From Vibrio echinoideorum (GTDB taxonomy: Bacteria > Pseudomonadota > Gammaproteobacteria > Enterobacterales > Vibrionaceae): a stretch of DNA of 64,000 nt. Shown in pieces: positions 1-9,145 of this stretch. The stretch covers positions 558,001 through 622,000 of the forward strand of contig NZ_AP025484.1 of assembly GCF_024347455.1 (NCBI RefSeq), given 5' to 3'. Below the pieces are notes generated by a model. It ran no database searches. It was not told the origin of the DNA and saw only the letters and a list, made by a program, of their open reading frames with translations. How positions within the stretch are numbered: position 1 is the stretch's first letter; every line of letters begins with the position of its first letter. The translations under genes were made by a program, and so were the position numbers.

Positions 1-86
1 TGATTCGCCAGATCGACACGGATGATGTGGAAGGCGTGACGTTCTCTTTTCAGTTACCCATTTTAACCACGCAAGACAGCGAATAA
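1..86 (+). CDS. C-terminal end of a probable sensor histidine kinase (partial)
   Basis: Only the last 28 codons are in the window, ending at TAA 84-86. The tail reads GVTFSFQLP followed by a short acidic end, which resembles the last strand of a GHKL ATPase domain (G-T-F-x-x-x-LP) in histidine kinases. It points toward fruA and is separated from it by a strong hairpin. The identity rests on one short motif, so it is a suggestion only. Confidence 0.4.
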   Translation, partial: IRQIDTDDVEGVTFSFQLPILTTQDSE

Positions 87-87
87 T

Positions 88-121
88 AAAAAGGCTCCTC
101 AAATGAGGAGCCTTTTTATTA
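88..121. terminator. Bidirectional rho-independent terminator
   Basis: A perfect stem AGGCTCCTC/GAGGAGCCT with a 4-nt loop is flanked by A-runs on the left and T-runs on the right. It can therefore end both the upstream plus-strand gene and the minus-strand fru operon. Confidence 0.9.
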
Positions 122-201
122 TTTCAAGGAGCTGTTTTACCAAGGAACAGTTTATCAGAGCCTCTGTTCGACGGGTTTAGCCGTTAAACAGAGTAGGGGG
201 A

Positions 202-1962
202 TTAAGCCTCTGCTGTCACTTTATCGCTGCTCATCTTTTTAAGAGCTGCGTAACCGAAGCCTGTTACTGCCGTACCTGCTGCAATCGCCACTAGGTACAT
301 AAGAACCGGAGAGATAGCACCAGGAATCAGTAGTACGAACAAGCCGCCGTGTGGAGCCATTAGCTGTGCGCCAAACATCATTGATAGTGCGCCAGTTAGT
401 GCACCACCTGCCATACAAGCTGGGATAACACGCATTGGATCTTTCGCTGCGAATGGTATTGCACCTTCAGAGATGAAACATAGGCCAAGAACGAATGATG
501 CTTTACCTGCTTCACGCTCGCCTGCTTCAAACTTGTCTTTCACTAGGAAAGTTGCAAGGCCCATACCTAGAGCTGGAACCATACCTGCTGCCATGATTGC
601 TGCCATTGGTGCGTAAGTTTGCGAAGCCAGTAGACCAACACCAAATGTGTAAGCGGCTTTGTTTACTGGGCCACCAAGGTCGAAACACATCATTGCGCCT
701 AGAATCACACCCAGAAGAATCGCGTTAGACGTTCCCATGTTGTTTAGGAAAGTTGTCATTGCGCTCATCACGCCAGAAACAGGGCCACCCACGATGTAAA
801 CCATCACAAGACCAGTGAACAAACTCGCGATAAACGGAATGATCAGGATTGGCTTGAGGGCTTCCATGGATTGTGGAAGTTGAACCTTGTCGGCAATGAA
901 TTTCGCTGCGTAACCCGCAATGAAACCTGCTGCGATACCACCTAGGAAACCTGCGCCCGTTGAGCTCGCCAGCATACCGCCGATTAGACCTGGAGCCAGA
1001 CCCGGACGGTCAGCAATTGAGAATGCAATGAAACCAGCAAGAACAGGAATCATCAGTGCGAATGCAGAACCACCACCGATAGTCATCAATGCTGCTGCGA
1101 GTGTGCCTTCTTCTTTAAACGCTTCAATACCGAATACGAAAGAGAGTGCGATGATCAAACCACCTGCAACGACCACTGGAAGCATGTGAGAAACACCCGT
1201 CATTAGATGTTTGTACACGCCTTTCTTCTCGTCAGCAGGTGCTGAATTTGAAGACGCAGTGTGTTGGTATGGTTTAGCTTCTGCGAACGCTTTTTCCATC
1301 TCTTGCTTTGTTTTCTTAAGCGCAGGACCCGTTGTCGTTTTGTATAGCGCTTTGCCGTTAAAACGATCCAGAGGAACATCGATGTCTGCCGCGATGATAA
1401 CAAGGTCAGCGTCGGCGATTTCTTGGTCTGTCAGTTGGTTCTTCGCACCTACAGAGCCGCGAGTTTCCACTTTAATTTGGTGACCTAGGCGTTTGCCTTC
1501 TGCTTCAAGCGCTTCAGCGGCCATAAAGGTGTGTGCAACACCAGTCGGGCAAGCGGTAATCGCTACGATCTTTTTGCTGCCTGTGCTTGCTGTTGTAGAA
1601 GAGTTTACTGAGGTGCCAGTCACTTCCACTGTAGTCTCAACTTGAGAAGCGTCTAATACCGTTGCTTGTGCTACCGCTTTCTCTAGAAATGCTTTTGCAT
1701 CAGCTGTGCATTCAGAGATAGCCGCTTGGTACACTTTCTTGCCGACAAAGCGCGCTTTATCAACGTTGGTATTGGCTGCGATAACCACAACGTCGCTACT
1801 GTCGATAGTGTCTTGCGATACGGTTGAGTCAGGTAGCACGCTTGATTGACATTCAATAGTGGCGTTCCAACCCAGTGCTTTTGTCGCTTGCTCTAACAAG
1901 CCTGCGGCGATGATGCTGTTTGCTACGCCACTAGGGCAAGCTGTGATAATGGTAATATTCAT
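202..1962 (-). CDS. fruA: PTS fructose-specific EIIB'BC component
   Basis: Membrane permease that imports fructose and phosphorylates it to fructose 1-phosphate. It has two tandem EIIB-type domains: a degenerate first one (CPSGVANS, Cys9) and a second one with the active-site loop CPTGVAHT (Cys138). An EIIC domain of about 330 residues follows, with many hydrophobic segments and the conserved GGPVNKAAY stretch. At 586 residues it is slightly longer than E. coli FruA (563), the extra being linker between the EIIB domains. An AAAGG ribosome site precedes the ATG. It is the last gene of fruBKA, 15 nt after fruK, and should respond to Cra like the rest of the operon. Confidence 0.96.
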   Translation of the reverse strand: MNITIITACPSGVANSIIAAGLLEQATKALGWNATIECQSSVLPDSTVSQDTIDSSDVVVIAANTNVDKARFVGKKVYQAAISECTADAKAFLEKAVAQATVLDASQVETTVEVTGTSVNSSTTASTGSKKIVAITACPTGVAHTFMAAEALEAEGKRLGHQIKVETRGSVGAKNQLTDQEIADADLVIIAADIDVPLDRFNGKALYKTTTGPALKKTKQEMEKAFAEAKPYQHTASSNSAPADEKKGVYKHLMTGVSHMLPVVVAGGLIIALSFVFGIEAFKEEGTLAAALMTIGGGSAFALMIPVLAGFIAFSIADRPGLAPGLIGGMLASSTGAGFLGGIAAGFIAGYAAKFIADKVQLPQSMEALKPILIIPFIASLFTGLVMVYIVGGPVSGVMSAMTTFLNNMGTSNAILLGVILGAMMCFDLGGPVNKAAYTFGVGLLASQTYAPMAAIMAAGMVPALGMGLATFLVKDKFEAGEREAGKASFVLGLCFISEGAIPFAAKDPMRVIPACMAGGALTGALSMMFGAQLMAPHGGLFVLLIPGAISPVLMYLVAIAAGTAVTGFGYAALKKMSSDKVTAEA

Positions 1963-1977
1963 AATAAACCTTTTGTC

Positions 1978-2955
1978 CTATTTGCTTGTGTCTAACTGGC
2001 TAGTTGGAGCACTAAGCGACTGTAATTGGATATTTTGTAGTACTGAATCCAGCTCTTGTTGGCTGGTGATGCCCACGCCTACCTGTGAAACTGCTAGAGC
2101 AGATAGGGCGGTTGCGAATTTAATAAGTTCTGGTTTTGGCATCTGTTGCATGTGACCCCAACATAGGCCAGCAACTAAGGTGTCACCTGCGCCTACAGTG
2201 CTTACCACTTGCATACGCGGCGGTTGAGCATGTAACCATTCACCTTGGTTTAGCCACATCACGCCTTCTGCGCCAAGTGATACCACGATGTTATCGATGC
2301 CTTTTTCACTCAGGGCTTGGCCTGCGTGTTGGCATTGGTCACGTGTTGTCAGTTCGGCATTGAACAGCTGAGAAAGCTCTTCATCGTTTGGTTTAATCAA
2401 CCAAGGTTGTGCATTGATACCGGCTTTAAGTGCGTCACGGCTGCTGTCGAACAACACTTTTTTACCTAGGTCACGCAAGCGTTGTACCCAAGAAGCGCAA
2501 AGATCTGGCGATACGCCTTGTGGCAAGCTGCCTGCAATCACGAAGTAATCGTGTGTTTCAGCAAGCTCTAACAAGGTTTCTTCAAACGCTTTGATAGCGT
2601 CAGCATTAACAGGAACACCTGGGAAGTTGATGTCGCTTACTTGGCCTGAGTTCTCTACCAATTTCACGTTGATGCGGGTTGCACCGTCGACACGGATAAA
2701 GCGGTCAGTTGCGCCCATCTGTTCAAACAGGTGGCAGAAGGCTTCTTCGTTATTGCGGCCAAGAAAACCTGTTACGGTCACTTTCGCGCCAAGCTCTGAA
2801 AGCACTTTTGCTACGTTTACACCTTTGCCTGCTGCATGCAGAGAGCCTTTGTTAACTAGGCTCACTGAACCCACGTTAAGTGCGTCGATAGCGCCAGTTA
2901 GGTCGAGAGCAGGGTTTAGCGTAACGGTAACGGCTTTGATTTGTTTATCAGACAT
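1978..2955 (-). CDS. fruK: 1-phosphofructokinase
   Basis: Phosphorylates fructose 1-phosphate to fructose 1,6-bisphosphate in the cytosol, linking FruA uptake to glycolysis. PfkB/ribokinase fold: an N-terminal GKGVNVA substrate loop near residue 45 and the C-terminal signature GAGDT, with catalytic Asp258 in the anion hole. The 325-residue length is normal, with a slightly long Ser/Gln-rich tail. It lies 9 nt after fruB and 15 nt before fruA, so all three are surely co-transcribed. Confidence 0.96.
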   Translation of the reverse strand: MSDKQIKAVTVTLNPALDLTGAIDALNVGSVSLVNKGSLHAAGKGVNVAKVLSELGAKVTVTGFLGRNNEEAFCHLFEQMGATDRFIRVDGATRINVKLVENSGQVSDINFPGVPVNADAIKAFEETLLELAETHDYFVIAGSLPQGVSPDLCASWVQRLRDLGKKVLFDSSRDALKAGINAQPWLIKPNDEELSQLFNAELTTRDQCQHAGQALSEKGIDNIVVSLGAEGVMWLNQGEWLHAQPPRMQVVSTVGAGDTLVAGLCWGHMQQMPKPELIKFATALSALAVSQVGVGITSQQELDSVLQNIQLQSLSAPTSQLDTSK

Positions 2956-2964
2956 ATCGATTCC

Positions 2965-4098
2965 TTAACCTTCGCCAAGGCCTGAAGCGATAGCTTTGCC
3001 AATCGATTCAAGTGCTTGTGCTGCATCATCACCTTCAGCAACAAATTGAAGCTGGTGGCCGTGTTTAACGCCAAGCGCGATGACTTTCATCAAGCTTTTC
3101 GCGTTCACTTCTTTTCCGTCACCATCTAGGTTTGAAACGCGGATTGTTGATTCGAATTTCTTCGCTTCAGCGACTAGCATTGCGCCCGGACGAGCGTGTA
3201 GGCCGTGTGCGTTTTTGATTTTGAATACTGCGCAGTTGTCATCGTCTTGAGAAGCTGTAGAAACCGCTTCACCTTTTAGAAGACCAATCACTTGTGCAAT
3301 ATCAGCGGTTAACAGTTGTTTCTGTTTACCTTCGAAAACCATCTTGCTTAGGTTTGCCAGAATAGATTGGTGCGCGCTGTTACAAGCGGCGAATGCTACT
3401 AACGCTTTAACTGGTGTGCCTTCGTATTCACAATGGTTTGCGGTTGAAACAAACGATACGCCAGTGCGAGTTACGCCTTTATCGCTGCCCAACAACCAAA
3501 GGCCTTGGCCTAGGTGAGTCGGTGTTTTTGTTACTAGGTCGGCAACGAATGCGTTGTCAGTACAGCCTGTATTTTTCAGTAGGCCGCCTGCAACTGCCGA
3601 CATTTGAACCATGTCGCTTGCAGGAAACAGTAGCTGAACCAAAGAAGCATCTAGGTCGGCTTCTAGCTGAACTTCGCCGTTAAGTAGGGCGATGATTTCG
3701 TCTTCTGATTTCGCTTGCTTTAATTTATCTTCAACACCGTCAGCCGCTAGCACTTTGGTCAGTTGCTTAAGAATGCCTAAGTGCTCGTCTGATTTCGCCG
3801 CAATACCAATTGCTACGTAAACACGGTTACCGTCTGCCCAATCAATACCTTCAGGGAAGTGGTGTACCGCAACGCCTGTCTCTTTCACTAGGCCACGAGT
3901 GTCAGTGGTTCCGTGAGGAATCGCGATGCCGTTACCTAGGAACGTTGAGTTCTGGTTTTCACGGTTCAGCATTCCTTCAACGTAACCAGAGTCAACTAAG
4001 CCTTTCGCGGTTAGGTCGCCAGCAATGTTCTGGATAGCTTTGAATTTGTCATCGGCCGTTTGACCAAGAGTGATGTCAGATTTTGATAATTTAAGCAT
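2965..4098 (-). CDS. fruB: PTS fructose EIIA-FPr fusion (diphosphoryl transfer protein)
   Basis: Carries phosphate from enzyme I to FruA. The N-terminal EIIA domain (about 1-145) has the active histidine in GIAIPHG (His62). A middle linker domain follows, and the C-terminal HPr-like FPr domain (about 290-377) has GLHARP with phospho-accepting His301. The length of 377 equals that of the E. coli protein (376). It is the first gene of the operon. Its upstream region holds a Cra operator at 4192-4207, consistent with repression by Cra that is relieved by fructose 1-phosphate. Confidence 0.96.
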   Translation of the reverse strand: MLKLSKSDITLGQTADDKFKAIQNIAGDLTAKGLVDSGYVEGMLNRENQNSTFLGNGIAIPHGTTDTRGLVKETGVAVHHFPEGIDWADGNRVYVAIGIAAKSDEHLGILKQLTKVLAADGVEDKLKQAKSEDEIIALLNGEVQLEADLDASLVQLLFPASDMVQMSAVAGGLLKNTGCTDNAFVADLVTKTPTHLGQGLWLLGSDKGVTRTGVSFVSTANHCEYEGTPVKALVAFAACNSAHQSILANLSKMVFEGKQKQLLTADIAQVIGLLKGEAVSTASQDDDNCAVFKIKNAHGLHARPGAMLVAEAKKFESTIRVSNLDGDGKEVNAKSLMKVIALGVKHGHQLQFVAEGDDAAQALESIGKAIASGLGEG

Positions 4099-4191
4099 GG
4101 TGCCTCTTTAGCGTATCGCTTGAGAATTTGTGTATCGCTACGATTCAGTCTAGAGCAAGATTTATGGAGTTTAACTCGTTGCCTTATGCTT

Positions 4192-4207
4192 GCTGAATCG
4201 GTTCAGC
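4192..4207. promoter_or_regulatory. Cra operator near the fruB promoter
   Basis: GCTGAATCGGTTCAGC is a near-perfect palindrome matching the known Cra (FruR) operator pattern TGAAWCG..TTCA. It lies 94 nt upstream of fruB in the divergent fruB-cra region. Confidence 0.85.
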
Positions 4208-4362
4208 ATTCAGTGTAAAAAAATTCAGCAAAGCCGATTTTGATATTCAAAATAGTTTTGCTGCGTGTTGTAATTTCAGTTTCGTTAATAACGAGAAGTT
4301 GAATCACAACAAATGACGCTCAATCCATTCAAAAGGATGATTGAAGTCACTTTTCAGATTTT

Positions 4363-4378
4363 GCTGAATCCTTTCAGC
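4363..4378. promoter_or_regulatory. Cra operator upstream of cra (distal)
   Basis: GCTGAATCCTTTCAGC is a palindromic Cra-type site about 95 nt before the cra start. With the site at 4386-4399 it forms a pair whose centres are 22 bp apart, about two helical turns, consistent with autoregulation. Confidence 0.75.
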
Positions 4379-4385
4379 TTTTATA

Positions 4386-4399
4386 CTGAATCGATTCAG
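4386..4399. promoter_or_regulatory. Cra operator upstream of cra (proximal)
   Basis: CTGAATCGATTCAG is a perfect palindrome and the best Cra consensus in the region. It lies 73 nt before the cra start codon, where it could overlap the promoter. Confidence 0.85.
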
Positions 4400-4471
4400 C
4401 ATATAATTCAACTAATCCGAGGATCAGATCATTGGTTATATGATCCTACGCACAAAATACAGGTCACCCAT

Positions 4472-5476
4472 ATGACACTTGATGAAATTGCTAAATTGGC
4501 TGGAGTATCGAAAACCACAGCCAGTTATGTCATCAACGGCAAGGCGCAGAAATACAGAATCAGTGAAAAGACTCAGCAGAAAGTCATGGCGGTTGTGGAA
4601 GAGTATAACTACCGACCAGACCATGCTGCTTCGTCATTGCGCGCTGGCAATAGCCGTTCATTTGGTTTGATTATTCCTGACCTGGAAAACAGCAGTTACG
4701 CGCGTTTAGCAAAACTGATAGAGCAGAACTCACGTAAAGTGGGCTATCAAATACTGATTGGTTGTTCTGATGATGATGCTGAAACCGAACGCAAAGTAGC
4801 GGAAGCTTTGGTGAGTCGTCGTATTGATGCGTTGTTGGTGGCGAGCTCAATGCCAGACGCCAATGAGTTCTACTTGAAGCTGCAAAATTCAGGCACACCC
4901 GTAATTGCGATTGACCGTCCGTTGGATGACGAGCATTTTGCTTGTGTGATCAGTGAAGATTTCGAAGCTGCGTTTGAGCTGACCCATTCGATTCTCGATG
5001 AAAGTATTCATAGCGTTGGCTTGATAGGTGCATTGCCAGACCTAAATATCTCACGTGAACGCCAACTGGGTTTTGAAGCAGCCAACAAAGCGTATGCTCA
5101 GCAAGTTGGACTCTCAGAAAGCAAATCTACAATTGTGGGCTATGGTGAACACTTTGACAGAGAGTCTGGGCGTGCGGTTTTTGAAGAGTGGATAGCTAAA
5201 GGCACGGTTCCTGATGCGATTGTCACTATGTCTTACACCTTACTAGAAGGTGTACTGGATGTGATGGTTGAAAAACCGGAATTAGTTAATCAGGTGAAGT
5301 TGGCGACTTTTGGTGATAACCGACTGCTCGATTTCTTGCCTTTTAAGGTCCATTCACTTCCGCAACAGTTTGAAGTGATTGCGGATAGTGCCTTTGCTCT
5401 TGCTTTGAATGCTTCAGCTAAACGTTACCAAGCGGGTATTGAGTTAGTGCCAAGAAGCTTAGTTAGGCGAGGCTAA
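4472..5476 (+). CDS. cra: Catabolite repressor/activator, LacI family
   Basis: DNA-binding regulator of fructose and central carbon genes, released by fructose 1-phosphate. The protein starts MTLDEIAKLAGVSKTTASYV, a LacI-type helix-turn-helix, followed by the hinge and a periplasmic-binding-protein-like effector domain. I chose the ATG at 4472 because the protein is then 334 residues, the same as E. coli Cra. An open frame reaches back to 4313 but runs through the operators and has no family likeness. It is divergent from fruBKA with three palindromic operators between, so it probably regulates both itself and the operon. Confidence 0.96.
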   Translation: MTLDEIAKLAGVSKTTASYVINGKAQKYRISEKTQQKVMAVVEEYNYRPDHAASSLRAGNSRSFGLIIPDLENSSYARLAKLIEQNSRKVGYQILIGCSDDDAETERKVAEALVSRRIDALLVASSMPDANEFYLKLQNSGTPVIAIDRPLDDEHFACVISEDFEAAFELTHSILDESIHSVGLIGALPDLNISRERQLGFEAANKAYAQQVGLSESKSTIVGYGEHFDRESGRAVFEEWIAKGTVPDAIVTMSYTLLEGVLDVMVEKPELVNQVKLATFGDNRLLDFLPFKVHSLPQQFEVIADSAFALALNASAKRYQAGIELVPRSLVRRG

Positions 5477-5491
5477 GTGCCATTAGTTTAT

Positions 5492-5516
5492 ACGAGACTA
5501 GACTAGACTCGTTTTG
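5492..5516 (+). terminator. Weak putative terminator after cra
   Basis: ACGAG and CTCGT flank an 11-nt ACTAG-rich loop and are followed by TTTTG. The stem is short, so this is a tentative call. The rest of the spacer to 5559 is a TTAG-rich low-complexity stretch. Confidence 0.35.
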
Positions 5517-5559
5517 TTTAGATTAAGCTAGGTTAGATTAGGCTAATTCGTAAACGTAT

Positions 5560-7350
5560 CTAGCTTGGGTTTAACAATAAACCCAGTTCTACGACCGCAA
5601 CAATGCCGAGCAACAAAGCCAACACTTTCCAAAACTGGATTGGATTTCGGTTTATCAAAGGTTGCTTGGCTTTGCTTTTCACCAAGCTTTGGTTAGGTGT
5701 GTAAAGGTCGGCCACAAAATCCCCTAACACTTGATGGCGTTCGCTTGGTGATTCGGCACAGGCTTTTTGCAAAACCAAATCAACCCAAGCTGGTATGTCA
5801 GTGCGCTTTTGAGTCAGCGGTTGGTATTCCCATTGATGGTGACGAGATTGCTTGAGCGATTGTGCAGACATCTCAGGATAGGGCAGTTCGCCTGTGAGCA
5901 TTTCATACCCGATGACCGCGATAGAGAACAGATCCGAACTTGTGGTCGCGGTATTGTGCTTTATGGTTTCCGGTGCAATGTAATTAACGGCACCCAACGG
6001 TACTGAGTCTTGCTCTGATTTACTTCCTTCTTCAATTCCTCTTACTAACACAGCTCCAAGGTCGATGATTTTAATCTCGCCATCACGTTGAATCATGATG
6101 TTTTCAGGTTTTAAGTCTCTGTGCACCATATCCGCACGTTGTAGCACTCGGATACCTTGTGTGATTTTATCGAGTATATCGCGCACCTGTTTGAGTGAAG
6201 GTTTTGGATTGTCGTACATCCACTGTCTCAGCGTGATGCCTTCTACCCATTCGCAGATTTGATATAGGAATTGCGAGTGTTCTGGCGTTGGGTAGACCTT
6301 CATTACTTTCTTGTTGTTTAGCAGGATTCCTGCCCATTGTTCGTTAAAAAAGGTGCTCAATTGTGCGGGGCTATCGTGGTATTGAACCGACGGTACTTTC
6401 AAGACGAATTCGGTTTGTGTCTCTTTCTGCATCACACGGTATACATGGCTTCTTGAACCTGCATACAACACTTCAAGTACCATATAGTTGTCGATGCTTT
6501 GCCCAAGCTTTAAAGCGGGTGGGATAGCGCGCTTGGCAAGCTTTTCATGGAATTCAATAAGTGATGGTTTAGGAAGGTGACTGACCTGCACAATCAAGCA
6601 GCTCACGTTATCGGAACTATTGTAGCCTAAAGCGGCATTGCAGATCGTTTGTGCCGCGTATTCGAAATCCGCTCCTGGTTTGTCGATGTGATCCTTGAAT
6701 GTGTTGGGCGAGACAAACTCGTGTACGCCATCAGATGTCAGGATAAAGCAGTCGTCTTTCTTAATAGGAAGCGTTTGATAGTCAACGTTGAGCTGATTAT
6801 CCATACCCAAAGCTCGAGTTAGGTAATGTTTCTGCCCCATGTTCTTACGAGTGTGGTCACGTGTCAGTTGGCGTAATTCTCCATCTCTTAATAAGTAGAT
6901 ACGGCTGTCGCCAACGTGGAATATATGTGCGGTGTTGGATTTTAATATCACGCTGCTAAAAGTCGAAACGAGCGCATTGTGGTTCACTTGTTGTGCGGGA
7001 TGAATATTAGAAACAGACGTGTTGAAGAGCCAAGAATTGAGCGAGGTTAAGACCTTTTGCGCCGAGCGCTGAATGCTCCAGCTTTTTGGAGTGGCGTAGT
7101 AGTCATCAATAAACTGCATCACGCTGGTGTGACTGGCTTTTTGGCCGTGCTCACTGCAACTTGCGCCGTCTGCAATGCAAGCAACACTGCCTTTTAGCTC
7201 TTGCTCAGCGCGAGTTTTAGGGTGTTTTACAATGATGGCGTCTTGGTTTTCATCACGTACGCCTTTATTCGAATAACCACCAAACTTCAGCGTCATTTGG
7301 TTGTTTGACTCTGGCGTGGTGACTTGTCCTTGGCTGAATGAAATTGTCAT
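5560..7350 (-). CDS. Membrane-anchored bifunctional PP2C phosphatase / Ser-Thr kinase
   Basis: N-terminal PP2C-type phosphatase domain (about 20-270) with RDENQD, ADGASCSEHG (Asp61), GDSRIYLLRDG, LTSDGVHE and SSDN metal-binding motifs. A Hanks-type kinase domain (about 290-555) follows, with catalytic HRDLKPEN (His410-Asp412), a DLG in place of DFG, and GAVNYIAPE. The glycine loop is degenerate (AGSRSHVYRV). One hydrophobic segment of about 20 residues ends the protein, so it is probably tail-anchored with both domains in the cytosol. It is the last gene after nirB-nirD-transporter. The same gene sits beside the nir/nas genes in Pseudomonas and other gammaproteobacteria. The substrate is unknown; a role in controlling nitrate uptake or reduction is inferred from position. 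Confidence 0.85.
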   Translation of the reverse strand: MTISFSQGQVTTPESNNQMTLKFGGYSNKGVRDENQDAIIVKHPKTRAEQELKGSVACIADGASCSEHGQKASHTSVMQFIDDYYATPKSWSIQRSAQKVLTSLNSWLFNTSVSNIHPAQQVNHNALVSTFSSVILKSNTAHIFHVGDSRIYLLRDGELRQLTRDHTRKNMGQKHYLTRALGMDNQLNVDYQTLPIKKDDCFILTSDGVHEFVSPNTFKDHIDKPGADFEYAAQTICNAALGYNSSDNVSCLIVQVSHLPKPSLIEFHEKLAKRAIPPALKLGQSIDNYMVLEVLYAGSRSHVYRVMQKETQTEFVLKVPSVQYHDSPAQLSTFFNEQWAGILLNNKKVMKVYPTPEHSQFLYQICEWVEGITLRQWMYDNPKPSLKQVRDILDKITQGIRVLQRADMVHRDLKPENIMIQRDGEIKIIDLGAVLVRGIEEGSKSEQDSVPLGAVNYIAPETIKHNTATTSSDLFSIAVIGYEMLTGELPYPEMSAQSLKQSRHHQWEYQPLTQKRTDIPAWVDLVLQKACAESPSERHQVLGDFVADLYTPNQSLVKSKAKQPLINRNPIQFWKVLALLLGIVAVVELGLLLNPS

Positions 7351-7533
7351 AACTGGTCTTCTTCTTAACTGCCGTCTTCTTAACTGGCCGTTTTCTCATC
7401 TGCTTGAGAGCACATCTGAGAAAGAACAAAAGCTCTAGTGAACTTAGAGCCTTTGAACGAAGCACCTAGCGTTGATGTATCTGCTAAGGTGCTTCTCCCG
7501 ATTCAATAATATCAATGCTTCATAGTACTGAGA

Positions 7534-9003
7534 CTAGTTTGAAACATTAATCAGCGTGACACTGCCATCGTCGTTCACTTCGGCAATTTGACCGTTAGGC
7601 TCTTCCATGAATAGTAGAGTCACAAAGCCAAGTATGGCGGTCGCAGCAATCACTAAGAAGAAGGTTTGGTAGCTCACGAAAGACAGCACTGTTAGGTAAA
7701 CTACCGCACCCACGTTGCCGTAAGCTCCAGTCATACCCGCAATCTGACCTGTCATGCGTCGTTTGATTAGAGGAACTGTCGCAAATACCGCACCTTCACC
7801 CGCTTGAACGAAGAAAGAACACGCCATGGCTGCTACAACGGCTAGCCATACAGGCCATGTGCTGTCTACTTGACCCATTGCGAAGTAGCCCACAGCAAGA
7901 CCAATCGTTAGAATAAGCAGTGTTGGTTTACGACCGAATTTATCTGAAATCCAACCACCACCAGGGCGAGACATTAGGTTCATAAAGGCATAAGCCGATG
8001 CAACCATACCTGCAAGAACCGGTGTTAATTCAAAGGTTTCAGAGAAGAACAGTGGCAGCATAGAAACAACAGCCAGTTCAGAACCAAATGTCGCGAAGTA
8101 CAGTACGTTAAGTACCGCAACTTGCTTGAATTTGTACTGGTGAATCTCTGGCACTTCTTCTTTAAATACGTTTTTGTTCACTTTCCAAACTTGCGACACT
8201 TCGTACACGTAAAGCGCAGCTAAACCTGCATACACAGAGTAAACCGCCATGTCAGACAGCATGTTGATGTTGGTTGGCGATAGCTTCCATGTCAGTAGCG
8301 CTAAAGCGGCATACATCGGGATCTTCATAATAAGTAAGAAGAAAAAGTCACCCTTTGATGTTACTTCCATCGCTGTTACTTGAGCAGGCTTGAAGTAAGT
8401 CGAACCTTTTGGTGTATCCGTTACGTTTTTGTAGAAGACAAAAGAGAACGCTAAGCTCATAAGGCCAGTAATACCGACCGCATAACGCCAACCGTCTTCG
8501 CCACCAAATGCTAGAGCCAGAGTTGGAAGCGTGAATGCTGCCGCTGCTGAACCGAAGTTACCCCAACCGCCGTAAATACCTTCTGCGGTACCCAGTTCAT
8601 TGTGTGGGAACCACTCAGACACAAGGCGAATACCAACGACGAAGCCAGCGCCAATGAAGCCAAGTAGGAAACGTGCAATAGCCGCTTGAATGAAAGAGTC
8701 TGCCATCGCAAACATAAAACAAGGGATTGAACAGATTGCGAGTAGCGACGAGTAGACCAATCTTGGGCCGTATCTGTCGGTTAACATACCCACTGCGACA
8801 CGAGCAGGAATGGTTAACGCAACGTTGAGGATCAGCAGTGTTTTGATCTCTTCGGTGGAAAGGCCAAGCGAGGTTTTTACCATTTGCAGTAGTGGGGCAA
8901 AGTTGAACCACACAACAAAGGTGATAAAAAAGGCCATCCAACTTAGGTGTAAGGTTTTCATCTTACCCGTAAATGAAAGCAGCGAAAATTTTGTGTTATC
9001 CAT
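7534..9003 (-). CDS. NarK-type nitrate/nitrite MFS transporter
   Basis: Twelve-helix major facilitator protein of 489 residues. It has the two glycine-rich nitrate-porter signatures, GGWGNFGSAAAAF in the N-terminal half and AGMTGAYGNVGAVVYL in the C-terminal half, plus the MFS loop DRYGPRL. Proteins of this NarK/NasA group move nitrate or nitrite across the inner membrane. With assimilatory nirBD and nasA around it, nitrate import for assimilation is the likely job. AAGGAT precedes the ATG. It lies 142 nt after nirD and 183 nt before the PP2C/kinase gene, in the same direction. Confidence 0.92.
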   Translation of the reverse strand: MDNTKFSLLSFTGKMKTLHLSWMAFFITFVVWFNFAPLLQMVKTSLGLSTEEIKTLLILNVALTIPARVAVGMLTDRYGPRLVYSSLLAICSIPCFMFAMADSFIQAAIARFLLGFIGAGFVVGIRLVSEWFPHNELGTAEGIYGGWGNFGSAAAAFTLPTLALAFGGEDGWRYAVGITGLMSLAFSFVFYKNVTDTPKGSTYFKPAQVTAMEVTSKGDFFFLLIMKIPMYAALALLTWKLSPTNINMLSDMAVYSVYAGLAALYVYEVSQVWKVNKNVFKEEVPEIHQYKFKQVAVLNVLYFATFGSELAVVSMLPLFFSETFELTPVLAGMVASAYAFMNLMSRPGGGWISDKFGRKPTLLILTIGLAVGYFAMGQVDSTWPVWLAVVAAMACSFFVQAGEGAVFATVPLIKRRMTGQIAGMTGAYGNVGAVVYLTVLSFVSYQTFFLVIAATAILGFVTLLFMEEPNGQIAEVNDDGSVTLINVSN

Positions 9004-9145
9004 GGTTTAAATCCTTTAAATCTGGAAAATTACCCGGCTTTAGCTCGTGCGTTACTTCCGAAATTCGAACGCATTAATGTGGCTAAACCCTGTGCCGAAA
9101 TTGCTTACGCTGATAAAGCGTTTATATGATGATGTCGGCGATTAG

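Noticed and set aside
123..192. Hairpin CTCTGTT...AACAGAG near the fruA end considered as the fru terminator
   Set aside because: No T-tract follows on the minus strand; the stem at 88-121 is the better terminator.
4313..4471. N-terminal extension of cra
   Set aside because: It would translate the Cra operators and make the protein 53 residues longer than the family.
8615..8941. 108-residue frame inside the nitrate transporter gene
   Set aside because: Same-strand alternative frame of a confident membrane protein gene; composition is not protein-like.
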